A stretch of 64,000 nucleotides of DNA from Smittia aterrima. Its lineage: Eukaryota; Arthropoda; Insecta; Diptera; Chironomidae. The notes under the pieces were generated by a model. The model was not told the origin of the DNA. It ran no database searches and saw only the letters and a list, made by a program, of their open reading frames with translations. Where the stretch lies: assembly GCA_033063855.1 (NCBI GenBank), contig CP093831.1, positions 25,172,001-25,236,000 on the forward strand, in the 5' to 3' direction. Positions within the stretch are counted from its first letter, which is position 1. Each line of letters begins with the position of its first letter. Made by a program: the position numbers and the translations under genes. Shown here piece after piece: positions 1 through 10,944 of the stretch.

Positions 1-282
1 CTGAAATCCTTCACTCTCATGACACTCGAGCGTACCGGACCTCGATATTGGAAAGGAATTACTTTAGCAATGCCGAACATTGAAACATTCAGAGTCGTTG
101 ATTGTAATGACATGTTAGATGAGAGAGATATTAACATGATCGCAAAGGGTTGGCCTCAACTTAAATACGTTACGCTTGAAAATGGATTTGTTGTTTCAGA
201 CAGCTCAATCGAACATTTCTTGAATAACTGCAAATATTTAGAATTTTTGGAAGTTAGTGAGAAAAAGATTTTATATCAATGA
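1..282 (+). CDS. F-box/LRR array gene, 3' end only
   Basis: The reading frame is open from base 1 and ends in a stop at 280-282, so this is the tail of a gene starting before the window. The residues match the last LRRs of its neighbours: AMPNIETFRVVDCNDMLDE followed by a GWPQLKYVTLENGF-type repeat, equivalent to AMPNLETFR and GWPHLKHIAFGKGF in the C genes. The protein stops about 40 residues after that repeat, without the acidic tail of subfamily C or the basic extension of A. It may be B-like or a shortened member. The ATG at 19 is internal and not a start. The presumed role is substrate recognition in an SCF ubiquitin ligase, as for the rest of the array. Confidence 0.7.
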   Translation: MKSFTLMTLERTGPRYWKGITLAMPNIETFRVVDCNDMLDERDINMIAKGWPQLKYVTLENGFVVSDSSIEHFLNNCKYLEFLEVSEKKILYQ

Positions 283-468
283 TAACCAAGATAAAGAAAA
301 CCTTTGTGAAGCCTCTACACTAAACTTAAATTTTGAACAGGAGTTTTCTGGCCAAAAGTTTTGTAGCGAAATCAAATTTCCAATCAACAATATTTTACAA
401 ATATCTAGTTTTTATCAGATAAATTTTTAATAAAAGTTAGAAGAGATAAAATTTTTTTTTTTGAGAAC

Positions 469-607
469 TAGAGCAAAAAATGTAAGATCAAACGAAATAT
501 AACTTGGAACGACAAGCCAATTTCAACCTTCCCAACTAAATACAGAAGGTTGAAATTGGCTTGTCGTTCCAAGTTATATTTCGTTTGATCTTACATTTTT
601 TGCTCTA
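469..607. mobile_element. Palindromic MITE (60-bp perfect arms, TA flanks)
   Basis: Arms 471-530 and 546-605 are exact reverse complements over 60 bases, separated by a 15-nt loop. The outer ends read GAGCAAAA and TTTTGCTC and are flanked on both sides by TA (469-470 and 606-607), the target duplication of the Tc1/mariner group. There is no coding capacity. RNA read through it would fold into one long hairpin. The perfect arms suggest a recent origin or repair by gene conversion. Assignment to mariner-type MITEs rests only on the TA flanks. Confidence 0.75.
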
Positions 608-694
608 TATTGACAAATATCATTGATTTCTGTATAACTTCTCCTGAGTCTAACTGCGACTAGACAAAGTAAATCATGCAATTCGGGACTTTAC

Positions 695-1902
695 ATGTCA
701 CACACCGGCGAGCCGTACACCTTTCTATAGATTTTTTATAAAAATTCTATAGAAAATCCATCTGACATATAGATTTTATGTAAGAAATCTATAGAAAATA
801 AATAGGTGATTTGGGATCTAATAAATTTTAATTAAAAATTAATAGAATTCAAATAGGAAATCCATAGAAAACGTTACGATTCTTACGTCAAAAATATAGA
901 AAATACATTAGAAACTTATGGAAATTCTATTTGTTTTAAACAATGCTATTAATTTTCTATGAATTTTAAATGTTTTTTCTGTATTTTTGACGTAAGAAAC
1001 GTAACGTTTTCTCTGGATTTTTTTAGATAAAATCTATAAATTTCCTACATTCTGTAGATTTGAAACCTAATCAAATTTTTATTTGAAATACGATTGGTTG
1101 TTATATGACTTGAAGTGTTTAGAGTTTTTTATCCGAAGGATGGAACCAATGTGAAGATGCAAAAATAATATAAATTTCCATAACGCATTATCGGTGAGGT
1201 CAAGTGAAACTTCTTTCTCTTTGGAGTTAGAGCATTGAGTTCTTCTTGTTTGAGAAAGAATCTTAGAACTGACCAGATTAGGGTCCACTTTGGACCAGTA
1301 AAGTCCCACCTCCAGTAACCAGTCTAACGAACGAAAAACTTTAAAGTAAGTTCGTAACGGGCTGCCACTTGTTCTTTTCGTATATGAAGTGTTATGTGTT
1401 AAGCTTAAATGAAAAGAGGAAAATGACTTATGAACGACTTTCTAATTATTTTCTATAGAAAATCTATTTATTTCAAACAGAAATTCTATTAATTTTCTAT
1501 GTATTTTAAACATAAAACGTAACGACGTAGAACTTTGACGTAACGGGTTTCAACAAAAACTCCATAGAAAATCTATATGGTTTCTATAAAAAATCTATAA
1601 ATTTTCTATTAAAAACCCATAAAATTTATTTTAAAAAGTGGATAGTCACACACCTTTGACAATTTTAGTTTTTTTATAGAAAATCCATAGAAATTCTACC
1701 TAGCAAATTTCTATTAAAATTTAATAGTAAATTAATAGAAAATTAATAGAAAATCTATAGAAAACAAATAGATTTTTAATAGAAAATAGAAAAAACATTG
1801 GAAATATATAGAAAATAAATGGATTTTAAAATCTATATTTTTCCTATTGATTTTCTATGTTTTTTCTATAAATTTTCTATAGATTCTTGAGGTGTGTGAC
1901 AT
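695..1902. mobile_element. AT-rich repeat element with ATGTCACACACC termini
   Basis: The ends are inverted: ATGTCACACACC at 695-706 and GGTGTGTGACAT at 1891-1902. The interior is dominated by degenerate copies of TCTATAGAAAATC on both strands. A further inward-facing terminus, GTCACACACC, lies at 1645-1654, so 1645-1900 may be a compact element nested in or fused to a larger one. A separate inverted repeat of about 30 bp with one mismatch (867-896 and 982-1011, containing TTACGTCAAAAATA) sits inside. A solo end of the same family lies at 10945. No protein is encoded. The superfamily is not assigned because no clear target duplication was seen. Confidence 0.6.
1121..1380. repeat. Dispersed repeat family, copy 1
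   Basis: Segments match 61394-61980, for example GTGAAACTTCTTTCTCTTTG near 1204, CTGACCAGAT near 1269, and GCCACTTGTT near 1367. The left part has AGAGTTTTTTATCCGAAG and the right part has an inverted GAAAAACTTT, like the ends of the copy inside the ionotropic receptor intron. It lies inside the AT-rich element region, so insertions are nested. A third, shorter match is at 63690-63840. No coding capacity is seen. Confidence 0.55.
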
Positions 1903-2016
1903 AGATCCATGCAATTCAATGATCAATTAAGATTTTGCTTAAGCATTAGAAATTAAACATTTCATCAGATATTTCATATGAGAGATAAGTTAAATGTTTA
2001 AAAGCTTATGTTTTTT

Positions 2017-2107
2017 AGTTGATTTTAAATGAATCAACTGAACATTCTCGCGAGAAGAAGAATCTCCAGCGTTGCGTAGTGTTTTCTTGCAAAATAAACT
2101 GATAACG
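2017..2107 (+). promoter_or_regulatory. Conserved array promoter, B gene 1
   Basis: A palindrome around GTTGATTTTAAATGAATCAA (2017-2039) is followed by the core GCGTAGTGTTTTCTTGCAAA at 2074 and an ACTGATAACG end at 2107. The same arrangement precedes the other A and B genes; the core also precedes the C genes. The ATG is 106 bp downstream of the core start. Confidence 0.55.
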
Positions 2108-2179
2108 GAAACGAATATTTGTTTTCTAAGAAATGATAATTTTTGTTTTGTAACTCAAAAGAAAACGAAATTTAATAAA

Positions 2180-4500
2180 ATGAGTCAAGTGCAAGAGATT
2201 GAGGTTCAAAATCTGCCAGATGAGATCTTAATGAAGATATTTAAAAGCATAGACTTCAAATCATTGATGGCTTCTACTCTCGTGTGTAAAAAGTAAGATT
2301 TTAATTTTATTATTTCGACTCCATTTTAAACAAAATTTGATTGTTTTAGGTGGAACGAAATGATTGGACACAACAAGGCGATCATGAAGAATATTAAAAT
2401 TACGTTTAAGTCTTCAGAAGAAAATCCAAACGATTTAACTCGTAATTATCAAACGATCGTCTTACAAGACTATTACCGTGATAGTGAATGGAATAAAATA
2501 TTGCCAGCAATAGATCGGAATGTCATGAATTTGAAAGAAATTTACATTCGCAATTGCGCAGTAGAAGTTAACAACAAGTTAATGAAATCAGCCGCGAATC
2601 TAGAGATTTTAAAAGTTTTAGGTTCGAGCTTTAATTTTGATCTTAGTCATCATACTCGACTGAAGTCATTTAGCTTTGAGGCATCCTGTGACTATAAAGT
2701 AAATAGAATAGCGCAGCTAAAACATTTCAAGCTCGAAGACACTCTGTGGTCATCTTCTGAGGTAATCGATTTTTTGTCGTTTCAAAAAGGTCGTTGTTGT
2801 TGTTGTTGTTGTTGTTTGTTTCAGTGGGGCTCTGCACAGCAGAGCCAGGTCCCCGTAGGGGACCGGCCTACCTCCTACCTGACGACATGGAGGCTTCTGC
2901 CAACCACTGTCCCTAGGTTTGGCAAAAACGGGTTTTGCCTCCCCCTTCGGGATAGGATGGGATGGGTGTGGGAGGGAGAAGGGAGCCTTGGATGTCTTCA
3001 AAGTGAAGACTGGCCAGATGATAATACTAAGAAACGAATACTAGAAATGAAAGGCAAAAATGAGGAGAAGAAGATACTTAATGACTAAGTGACGATAGAC
3101 AGATGAGGCAGATACAGAAATTTTATAACAGAAGCTTAGTCAATCATTTTTCCTGTTATTATGAAGCATACTATGAAGCAAATTCTCATTTCTTGAATGT
3201 GCATGATTATTTGAAACGAACACTTAAAGATAGATGAGACAGATATGTTTTCGTTTAGTGTTGAGCGCTGAACGAGAAAATATTAAATGATGCGACGAGT
3301 GAGGAAATTTAATCTTTTCCTGTGTTAAAGCAAATTCTCAATCTTGGTGCATATTTAACTTAGAGAGACTTAAATGTAATGTTTTTCCTTTTAGAAATTA
3401 TGCTAAAAGGGAGCATTCTTTAAAATCTGAGGCATCTGAGAAGAATTCATTAGGGCAATTGCTCACTCGTGTTTTACATCCTCTGAATTCATTTGATCTA
3501 AATGAATTCAGTAGATGGTGCAAGAGTGGGGATTCAAAAAGGTCTCGAGACGCTTATTCTTAGAGACTTCGTTGGTGAGCGTGAGAGAATCAATCTTGCA
3601 AAGCTAAAGGAGATTCAATTTCCACTCAATAAACTTATATTTAAAGATCGACACACGTTTTTAAGCTCAGAAGAAAACTTGTTGCTTTTCATGAGCAAGT
3701 TTGCTGATACGTTGGAGGAGCTTGAGATTGAAATTACTTTACCGGAATCAGTTTACGAGATGATATTCAAAAAGTTTCACAAGTTAAAAACATTGAAAAC
3801 TGCCATCATTAACTCTACCACAGAATTAGTTCCTGATTTTTGTAAAAATCTTTGTCCAAATCCTTCTGTTCAAAAGCTGATCTTATATCGTTACAGAAAT
3901 AACTTTAAACAGATTCTTGAATTCATTGGCAACTTCCCAAACATGGAAACTTTGCGTTTAGAGGGATCAATTCTTACGGAAGATATAATGAAGACGATCT
4001 CTAGAAAACTCACGAAGCTCAAGAATCTCTATGTCGACAATATTTCTGATGAAGATTTCAAGAATGTTAAAATTCCAAGTTTAAAGTTTTTGTATGTCAA
4101 TATGCTCCAGCTCAATATACCGCGATATATGAGAAGGCTTAAATTGTCAATGCCAAACATCGAAATGTGTTGGAGAAAGATTTCTTTTGCAATGCCAAAC
4201 ATCGAAGTGTTCAAAGTTTTTGATTGTGGAAAAGCTTTAGATGATCTAAATGTTGAAATCATCACGAAAGGTTGGCCTAATCTGAAACATGTTACGTTTG
4301 GAAATGAATTTTTGGCTTCAAAAGAAAAGTTCGATCACTTGTTGCGCAACTGCAAAAACCTTAAAACTCTGGAAATTTGTGAGAGCGCATTCGAGAGCGT
4401 AGATAGAGAAACAATTCTAAGCGATTTCAAAAGAGATGGACTTCGTTTCATTATTCATCCCCTAGATTCGATGAGATTTGATGATCATTTCAGTTTTTGA
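2180..4500 (+). pseudogene. F-box/LRR gene, subfamily B, split by a retroelement
   Basis: Exon 1 is 2180-2292 and encodes the F-box (NLPDEILMKIF..LMASTLVCKK). Intron 1 is 2293-2349. Exon 2 starts at 2350 with WNEMIGHNKAIMK and runs through LRRs to FLSFQKG at 2791. There the frame enters foreign sequence and stops at 3086-3088. The LRR frame resumes at 3544 (LETLILRDFVGERE) and runs to the stop at 4498-4500. The sequence on either side of the insert joins in the same phase at a shared 12-bp duplication, so the gene was intact before insertion. The insert is not a multiple of three and carries stops. A product would therefore be F-box plus about a third of the LRRs, unless the insert is spliced out, for which I see no convincing site. 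The ancestral role would be an SCF substrate receptor. Closest relatives are 13342-14868 and the fragment at 12404. Confidence 0.85.
2793..3532 (-). mobile_element. Non-LTR retroelement 3' fragment with (CAA)n tail
   Basis: About 740 bp is inserted in the second exon of the B gene. It is flanked by a 12-bp direct repeat TTCAAAAAGGTC at 2781-2792 and 3533-3544. On the minus strand the element ends in a (CAA)n tract (2793-2815), the A-rich or simple-repeat tail typical of LINEs and SINEs. Just before the tail is a GC-rich hairpin-like segment (CTCTGCTGTGCAGAG). Plus-strand translation across the tail gives an artefactual run of cysteines. The other half (3100-3420) holds two degenerate copies of AAGCAAATTCTCA. 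A 5'-truncated LINE is most likely; the clade is not assigned. Confidence 0.75.
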
Positions 4501-4805
4501 TGCGATGCAATATTTTCTTATCAAATCGACCTTAAGGATAAGGATTATATTATTTTTATTTAAAGTTCTGAATCAGAACTTCTGATATATTTTTTATAGT
4601 AAAACTAATTTTTCAATAAATTTTAATAAAACCCTTTTTTATTAAACATTTTTAAGTAAAGTGTGTAGCTGCTGTTTGATCATGTTAATACTGATTATTT
4701 CTTTTCATGCTTCTCGATGATTTCAAGTTTCCGTTTTGTTGATCGGTCAATAATTTCATTGCAATTTCTAATACAAAGCGAAATGTTTGAGAGCTTATGT
4801 TTTTC

Positions 4806-4900
4806 AGTTGATTTAAAATGAATCAACTGAACATTGTCGCCTAAATAAAAATCTGCAGCGACGTATTTGCGTAGTGATCCAGGAAAAAAAAGTGATAACG
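4806..4900 (+). promoter_or_regulatory. Conserved array promoter, A gene 1
   Basis: The palindrome AGTTGATTTAAAATGAATCA lies at 4806-4828 and the core GCGTAGTGATCCAGGAAAAA at 4869, ending GTGATAACG at 4900. The layout is the same as before the other A and B genes, 126 bp ahead of the ATG at 4995. Confidence 0.55.
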
Positions 4901-4994
4901 CTACGGATTATTTGTTTTCTGAGAAACGAATTAATTTTTATTTTTCTAATCCGGTTGCCAACAAATTAACACAAAAATTAATAAATTGAGTAAA

Positions 4995-7007
4995 ATGAAA
5001 GAGATTGAATTTCATAATTTTCCGAAAAATGTCTTGCTGAAGGTGTTCGAATACACGGATTACGAATCTCTGATGAGATCGACTCTTGTGTCTAAAAAGT
5101 AAGACTTTTTCTTGTTTCTTTTATGTTTTAAACAAATTTTTGCTTGTTTTAGATGGAACGAAATGATTGGACGCAACAAGTTGATCATGAAAAGGATTAA
5201 GATTACTTTCACGTCTTTGAAAAAATATCGAAAAAAATTAACTCGTAAATATCAAACGATCGTCTTACAAGGTTATACTGGCGACAAGCAATGGAATGAT
5301 ATTTTGCCAACGATAAGATCGAGTATCAAAGACTTGAAAGAACTTCATATTAAGAATTGCACAGTGAAAGTTGACAACAAATTGTTTAAATCGGCGATGA
5401 ACCTCGAGACGTTGAAAATTACAGAGTCGATCTTTGATTTTGATCTCAGTCATCATCCACGACTGAAGTCATTCTACCGGGAAATCTCCAAGTGTAAAGT
5501 AAGTTTAATTATTTATTGAGTTTTCAAAATTCCTGATTACATTTTTTTTTTTCAGAAAATTAAGCCTAGACTCCCAGCAAAACTGAGGAGTTTGAAACTT
5601 GGTGAAATCATGGATTGTTCGTCTTCTGATATAATCGATATTTTGGTGTCCCAGAAAAGACTTAAAACGCTTGTGCTCAGATACTTGTTATGTAGGCATC
5701 AGGACATCAATTGTGAAAAGCTGAAACAGACTAGATTTATGTATATCAGCCATAAGAAGCTCAAAGCGATTCAATCGCCTCTAAAGAAACTTGCATTCAA
5801 CGATTATGACAAATTTTTTGGTTCAGAAGAAAACTTATTGCTTTTCCTGAGTAAGTTTGTTCATTCCTTGGAAGAGCTAGAGATCGAAAATGATTTACCA
5901 GAATCAGTTTACGAGATGGTTTTCAAAAAGTTTCACAAGCTCAAAACATTGAAAATTGTCATCAACACGACATCACCAGAATATATCAGTAAATTAGAAC
6001 CTCCGTATTTCAAAAAAATACTGAATCCTTCTGTCGAAAAGTTGATCGTATATGAATTCAAAAATAACTGGAAGCCGATCCATGAACTAATGGGCAACCT
6101 CCCTAACATCGAAACTCTGCATTTACATGATTCAATGCTTTCGAACGAGCTAATGTTGTCAATCTCTGAAAACCTCACAAAACTCAAAATTCTTCATGTC
6201 GATAAGATTTCTAATGAAGTTTTCAAAAATGTTTCAATTCCAAGTTTGAAATCATTCTTTGTCATGGAACTCAACAAACCACAAGATTGGATATTGATTA
6301 CTTCTGCAATGCCAAACATCGAAGTGTTCAGAGTCTTTTATTGTGGGAACATGTTAGACGATAACGCTATTGGAATCATCACGAAAGGTTGGCCTCATTT
6401 GAAACATGTCACGTTAGCAGATGAATTTTCGGCTTCGAAAAAAAAATTCGGTTACTTCTTGCGAAACTGCAAAGACCTAAAAAATCTGGAAATTTGTGAG
6501 AGTGCATTCGAGGATCCAGTTAAAAAAATAATTTTGTACAATGAAACGAAAAGTAAGCCTCATCTTAAAAACTTAACATTGGGAGATGAATCTTCGACGT
6601 CAAAACTCGTACACAACTTGCAAAACCGTGAAGACTTGAAAAATCTTGAAGAAGGCCTAAAAAATCTTAAAATTAGTGAGACTTCAGCCAAGAATTCACT
6701 TAAAGAAACAATTTTATGCGATTTTAAACGAGAAGGACTCCGTTTAACTATTCGTTCTCAAGGGTCATTGAGATTGGAGGATCATTTCATTTTTTTGTGG
6801 AAGAATGAGGATTTTATATCATTGCTGAAAAACCGCAGGGCAATATCGCGTTATAATTATCGGACAGTGTTTCAGAACCAACGTGACGGTGGATGGTCAG
6901 CTGATTCGAGACGTACCAGCAAGTACCCAGGCCGTTCAAAGGTTTCTCCTCAAATCAAAGATTGGGACTTGTCCTTTTCCTATTTAAAAGATCTTTTTAA
7001 AAACTAA
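4995..7007 (+). CDS. F-box/LRR protein, subfamily A
   Basis: There are three exons: 4995-5098, 5153-5498 and 5556-7007, giving 633 residues. The start is the ATG just before the F-box (FPKNVLLKVFEYTDYESLM..LVSKKWNEMIG), and intron 1 splits the F-box at the same place as in every paralogue. LRRs follow, with the family marks SEENLLLFLSKF, LEELEIEN, FHKLKTLKI and AMPNIEVFR. The final 150 residues include a charged linker repeated in two forms (LKNLEEGLKNLKISE) and a basic tail (YRTVFQNQRDGGW..KYPGR) shared only with subfamily A. Its presumed role is to bring a substrate to Skp1-Cul1 for ubiquitination; the substrate is unknown. It is the middle gene of the first B-A-C block. Exon 3 may instead start at 5565, using an AAG acceptor like its paralogues. 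Confidence 0.85.
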
Positions 7008-7223
7008 AATTTACTAACTGCCAAGTTTAGTTATTATATCAAAACTAATTTTTAATAAAAGCTTGAAAAGGGATAACTTGTTTATTTTTTCTGATGCAGG
7101 TGAAACGATTCATATCTCGATGATTTTTGGACGGAAGACTTTAGCCAAACGATTTCTCACGCCAAATATTGTCAAATTGTTTTTTTTTTAAATCTGTGAT
7201 TTTCCCGCGAAAAGTAAAATGTA

Positions 7224-7249
7224 GCGTAGCATTTTCCCTGCAACTGATA
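7224..7249 (+). promoter_or_regulatory. Conserved array promoter core, C gene 1
   Basis: GCGTAGCATTTTCCCTGCAA followed by CTGATA lies 72 bp before the ATG at 7296. The upstream TTCCCGCGAAAAGTAAAATG is also kept in the other two C genes. The palindrome of the A/B promoters is absent. Confidence 0.5.
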
Positions 7250-7295
7250 ATTTCAATTTTTCTGTACAAACGAAAGAAAAAGAAATTTAAGAAAA

Positions 7296-9096
7296 ATGAG
7301 TGAAGTGGAAGTTGATTTACCCAAAGGAATTCGTGATCTGCCGGACGAGCTTTTGCTGAAAGTCTTTGACAGCATGGATCACGAAACTTTGATGAAATCT
7401 ACTCAAATTTGCAAGAAGTAAGTTTTTGTTTATTTTTATTTTTTGTTTATGTTTCATTTTAAACATTTTTCTGTGTTTTTAGATGGAATGAAATGATTGG
7501 ACAGAACACGACGATAATGAAGAAGATCCAGCTTGTTATCAAAGGTGATCGTGAAAGAGAGATGCTTCCAGTTGCCTTGTCTCGCAAATATCACACGATC
7601 AAGTTATTGAATTGGAACAATGAATGGAATGACTTATTGAACGGCTTCTTGAAAGCAACAGACATGCGAGTTCTTGTGTTCGATAATTGCAACATAACAA
7701 AAGAAGCTGACATTCAGGAGTTCAAAAAGTTTTTGGAAACTGCGAAGAAACTTGAGTCATTGAGAATCGAAGAGTCAAAAGATGAAAAGCATCTTATTTT
7801 TCTGAATTCGTTACTTCAGGTATGTTATCAAATTCTACGATATATTCACGGAATTCGTTATTTTAAGTTTTTTTATTATTGTTTTAGACTTCAAAGTTCG
7901 GCGAAACAATGCAATTAAAAAGCTTGGAACTCAAGGATGTTCTACCTGTCGATTTTCCACTGATCGATTTTCTTGCCGCTCAGAAAAGCCTTGAGACGCT
8001 TGTGCTTAAAAACTGCTATGTTTTTCTCGAGAACAGTAATCTTGAGAAGCTGAAGGAGATTCAATTCCCTCTCAAGAAACTTGCAATAAACAATTATGGT
8101 TGGGACGAAATGTTGTTTGGCTCAGAAGAAAACTTGTTGCTCTTCATGAGTAAGTTTGCCGATTCCTTGGAGGAGCTCGAGGTCGAAAATACTTTTCCAA
8201 AATCATTCTACGAGTTGGTTTTTGAAAAGTTTCACAAGCTAAAAACTTTAAAGCTTCTCATAGACAAACCACGTTTTGCCACCGTTTGCGATAATCTGAC
8301 TCCAAATCCATTTGTTCGGAAGCTTATTGTGGATGGCTACAGAAATTTAATAAAACCGATCCAAGGATTCATTTGCAACCTTCCAAACATCGAGACACTG
8401 GTTCTACACGATTCAAAAATTACGGACAAGCTCATGATGTCCATCTCATCAAATTTCACGAAGTTGGAGAGTCTCCTTATACCAAATATTTCTGATCAAG
8501 CTTTCATCGAAGTCAGGATTCCAAGTTTGAAGTCACTCACTATTATGGATCTCAATTTCAAGAAGCCACGTTATTGGAGAACGATTACGTTAGCAATGCC
8601 AAACCTCGAAACATTCAGAGTCCTGCATGTACAAGATACTTTAGGAACACAAAATATTGAAATCATCGCTAAAGGTTGGCCTCATCTCAAACATATTGCA
8701 TTTGGAAAGGGATTTAGTTCTTCTGTTTGGTTCTTCGAAGTACTCGACAATATTTTCCGAAACTTGATAACTCTGGAAATTCCTGAGAAATCATGCTATA
8801 ATGAGTATGATACAGAAATAAGAGACAGTACGCGTCAACCATCAGGACGAGTAGGATTCCGTTTTATTATTCGTCCTTTAGAATCTTTAAATATTGAAGA
8901 TTTTTTCTTTGGCTTGTGGAATGATAAAAACTTGTTATCATTGAAACCTGTAAAATACTATGGAATTCTTCGCGATCAAGATTGGTGCTACTCGGATCCG
9001 GAAGAATATGTGAAAGACGATCTTGATTATGCTGATAGCTCAGATTCAGGTGACGATTCAGGAGATGATTCCGATGACGATCCAGAAGATGAATAA
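7296..9096 (+). CDS. F-box/LRR protein, subfamily C, acidic tail
   Basis: Exons 7296-7417, 7483-7819 and 7888-9096 give 555 residues. The N-terminus MSEVEVDLPKGIRDLPDELL leads into the F-box, which is split by intron 1; then comes WNEMIGQNTTIMKKIQLVI, marking subfamily C. LRRs run through the middle, including AMPNLETFR and GWPHLKHIAFGKGF. The last 25 or so residues are an Asp/Ser/Glu tail (SSDSGDDSGDDSDDDPEDE). This tail is the part that varies most among C genes: lost at 20883 and expanded at 25880-26160. It closes the first B-A-C block. It is presumed to be an SCF substrate receptor; the acidic tail could bind a basic partner, which is speculation. Confidence 0.87.
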
Positions 9097-9314
9097 CACT
9101 TTCAGTCAAAGAATTTTCAGCGCAACCAAAAAATCTCATTCAAAATATTGTTAACGATTCTAAAATATTTTTTATACTAAGGAATAAATTTACATTTCAA
9201 AGCTAGTTTTAATTTTATTTTTTTATTTAAATGAAAGTTGATTAATAATTAGTCTGATTTAAAATGAATCAACTAAACAATCTTGCGAGAAGAAGAATTT
9301 ACAGCGACTTATTT

Positions 9315-9347
9315 GCGTAGTGTTTTCCGGCAAAAAAAACGATAACG
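9315..9347 (+). promoter_or_regulatory. Conserved array promoter core, A/B chimera
   Basis: GCGTAGTGTTTTCCGGCAAA and a GATAACG end lie 128 bp before the ATG at 9443. Half of the upstream palindrome (AAATGAATCAACT) remains near 9261-9273. Confidence 0.5.
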
Positions 9348-9442
9348 GGAACGGACTATTTGTTTTCTAAGAAACGAATTCATTTTTATTTTTCTATTCC
9401 TTTTGCCAACAAATAAACACGAAACTTAATAAATTGAGTAGA

Positions 9443-10936
9443 ATGCAAGAGATTGAATTTCACAATTTTCCGAAAAAGATCTTGCTGAAGGTGTTTGAAT
9501 ACACGGATTACAAATCTTTGATGAGATCGACTCTTGTGTCTAAAAAGTAAGATTTATTTTTTAGTTTGTTTTATGTTTTAATTTAAAGCACGGAGAAGAC
9601 GCGGAGAAGCACGGCTTCCGACGAACTCTAGTTTTAAACCAATTTTGTTTGTTTTAGTTGGAACGAAGTTATTGGACACAACAAGTTGATCATGAAGAAA
9701 GTTAAGATTTCATTCACGTCTCTGAAAAAATATCCAAACGATTTAGCTCGTAATTATCAAACGATCATCTTACAAGGTTATACTGGCGACAAGCAATGGA
9801 ATGATATTTTGCCACCGATAAGATCGAGTATCAAAGACTTGAAAGAACTTCACATTAAGAGTTGCACTGTAGGAGCTGACAACAAATTGTTTGAATCGGC
9901 GATAAACCTCGAGACGTTGAAAATTACAGAATCGATCTTTGATTTTGATCTCCGTCATCATCCTCGACTAAAGTCGTTCTACGGCGAAGTTTCCAAGTGT
10001 AGAGTAAGTTTAATTATTGAATGTCTTTTCAAAATCCCTAATTATGTTTTTTTTTTGCAAAAAAATTAAGCTTAGGCTCCCAGCAAAAATGTGGAGTTTG
10101 AAACTTGGTGAAGTTATGGATTGTTTGTCTTCCGATATCATCGACATTTTGGTGTCTCAGAAAAGACTTAAAACGCTTGTGCTTAGAAACTTTTTACGTA
10201 AGCATGAAGACATCAATTCTGAAAAGCTGAAACAGATTAGATATATCAGTCCTAAGCTGCTGCAAGCGATTCAATCTCCTCTAAAGAAACTTGCATTCAA
10301 CGATTATGACAAATTTTTTTGTTCAGAAGAAAACTTGTTGCTCTTCCTGAGTAAGTTTGTTGATACCTTAGAGGAGCTTGAGATCGAAAATATTTTACCG
10401 GAATCAGTTTACGAGATGATATTCAAAAAGTTTCACAAACTCAAAACTTGGAAATTTCCATATTAGGAGCCAAAGAATTAGTTCCTGACTTTTGTAAAAA
10501 TCTTAGTCCAAATCTTTCCGTTCGAAAGCTGATTGTGAATGATTACACAAATGACTTTAAACCGATTCATGAATTTATTCGCAACCTTCCAAATGTGGAA
10601 ACTTTGCATTTAGAGGCATCAATTCTTACGAAAGAAATAATGGAGACGATCTCTGAAAACCTCACGAAACTCAAGCATCTTCATGTCGACAATATTTCCA
10701 ATGAAGATTTCAAGAATGCAAAAATTCCAAGTTTGAGATCCTTCTATGTCAATGTGCTCGAGAGCAGACAACCATTTTATTGGGAAGGAATTACTTTAGC
10801 AATGCCAAAAATCAAAATATTCAAAGCTTTTAATTGCCATGAATTTTTTGATGACCAAAAGATTGAAATTATCACGAAAGGTTTGCTTCATCTGGAACAT
10901 GTTACGATCATAAGTAGGAATATTGGATATAAATAA
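9443..10936 (+). pseudogene. F-box/LRR A/B chimera with frameshift
   Basis: Exons 1 (9443-9546) and 2 (9658-10003) and the first part of exon 3 follow subfamily A (FPKKILLKVFEYTDYKSLM; KLKQIRYISPKLLQAIQSPL). At about 10448 the frame is lost: a net deletion of about 4 nt relative to the B gene at 13342 leads to a stop at 10464-10466. From 10448 a second frame continues as subfamily B (ELVPDFCKNLSPNLSVRKL, LEASILTKEIMETISENL). It stops early at 10934-10936, about 80 residues short of intact B. The switch of subfamily and the frame break coincide, so the join itself probably made the lesion. Intron 1 is 111 nt, twice the usual size, with a GC-richer insert at about 9583-9630. The canonical CAG acceptor of intron 2 is gone; AAG at 10067-10069 is the likely substitute. 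Confidence 0.8.
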
Positions 10937-10944
10937 GAGAAACA

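Noticed and set aside
2791..2820. Run of cysteines in the reading frame of the first B gene
   Set aside because: It is the (TTG)n tail of the inserted retroelement read in frame, not a cysteine-rich protein domain.
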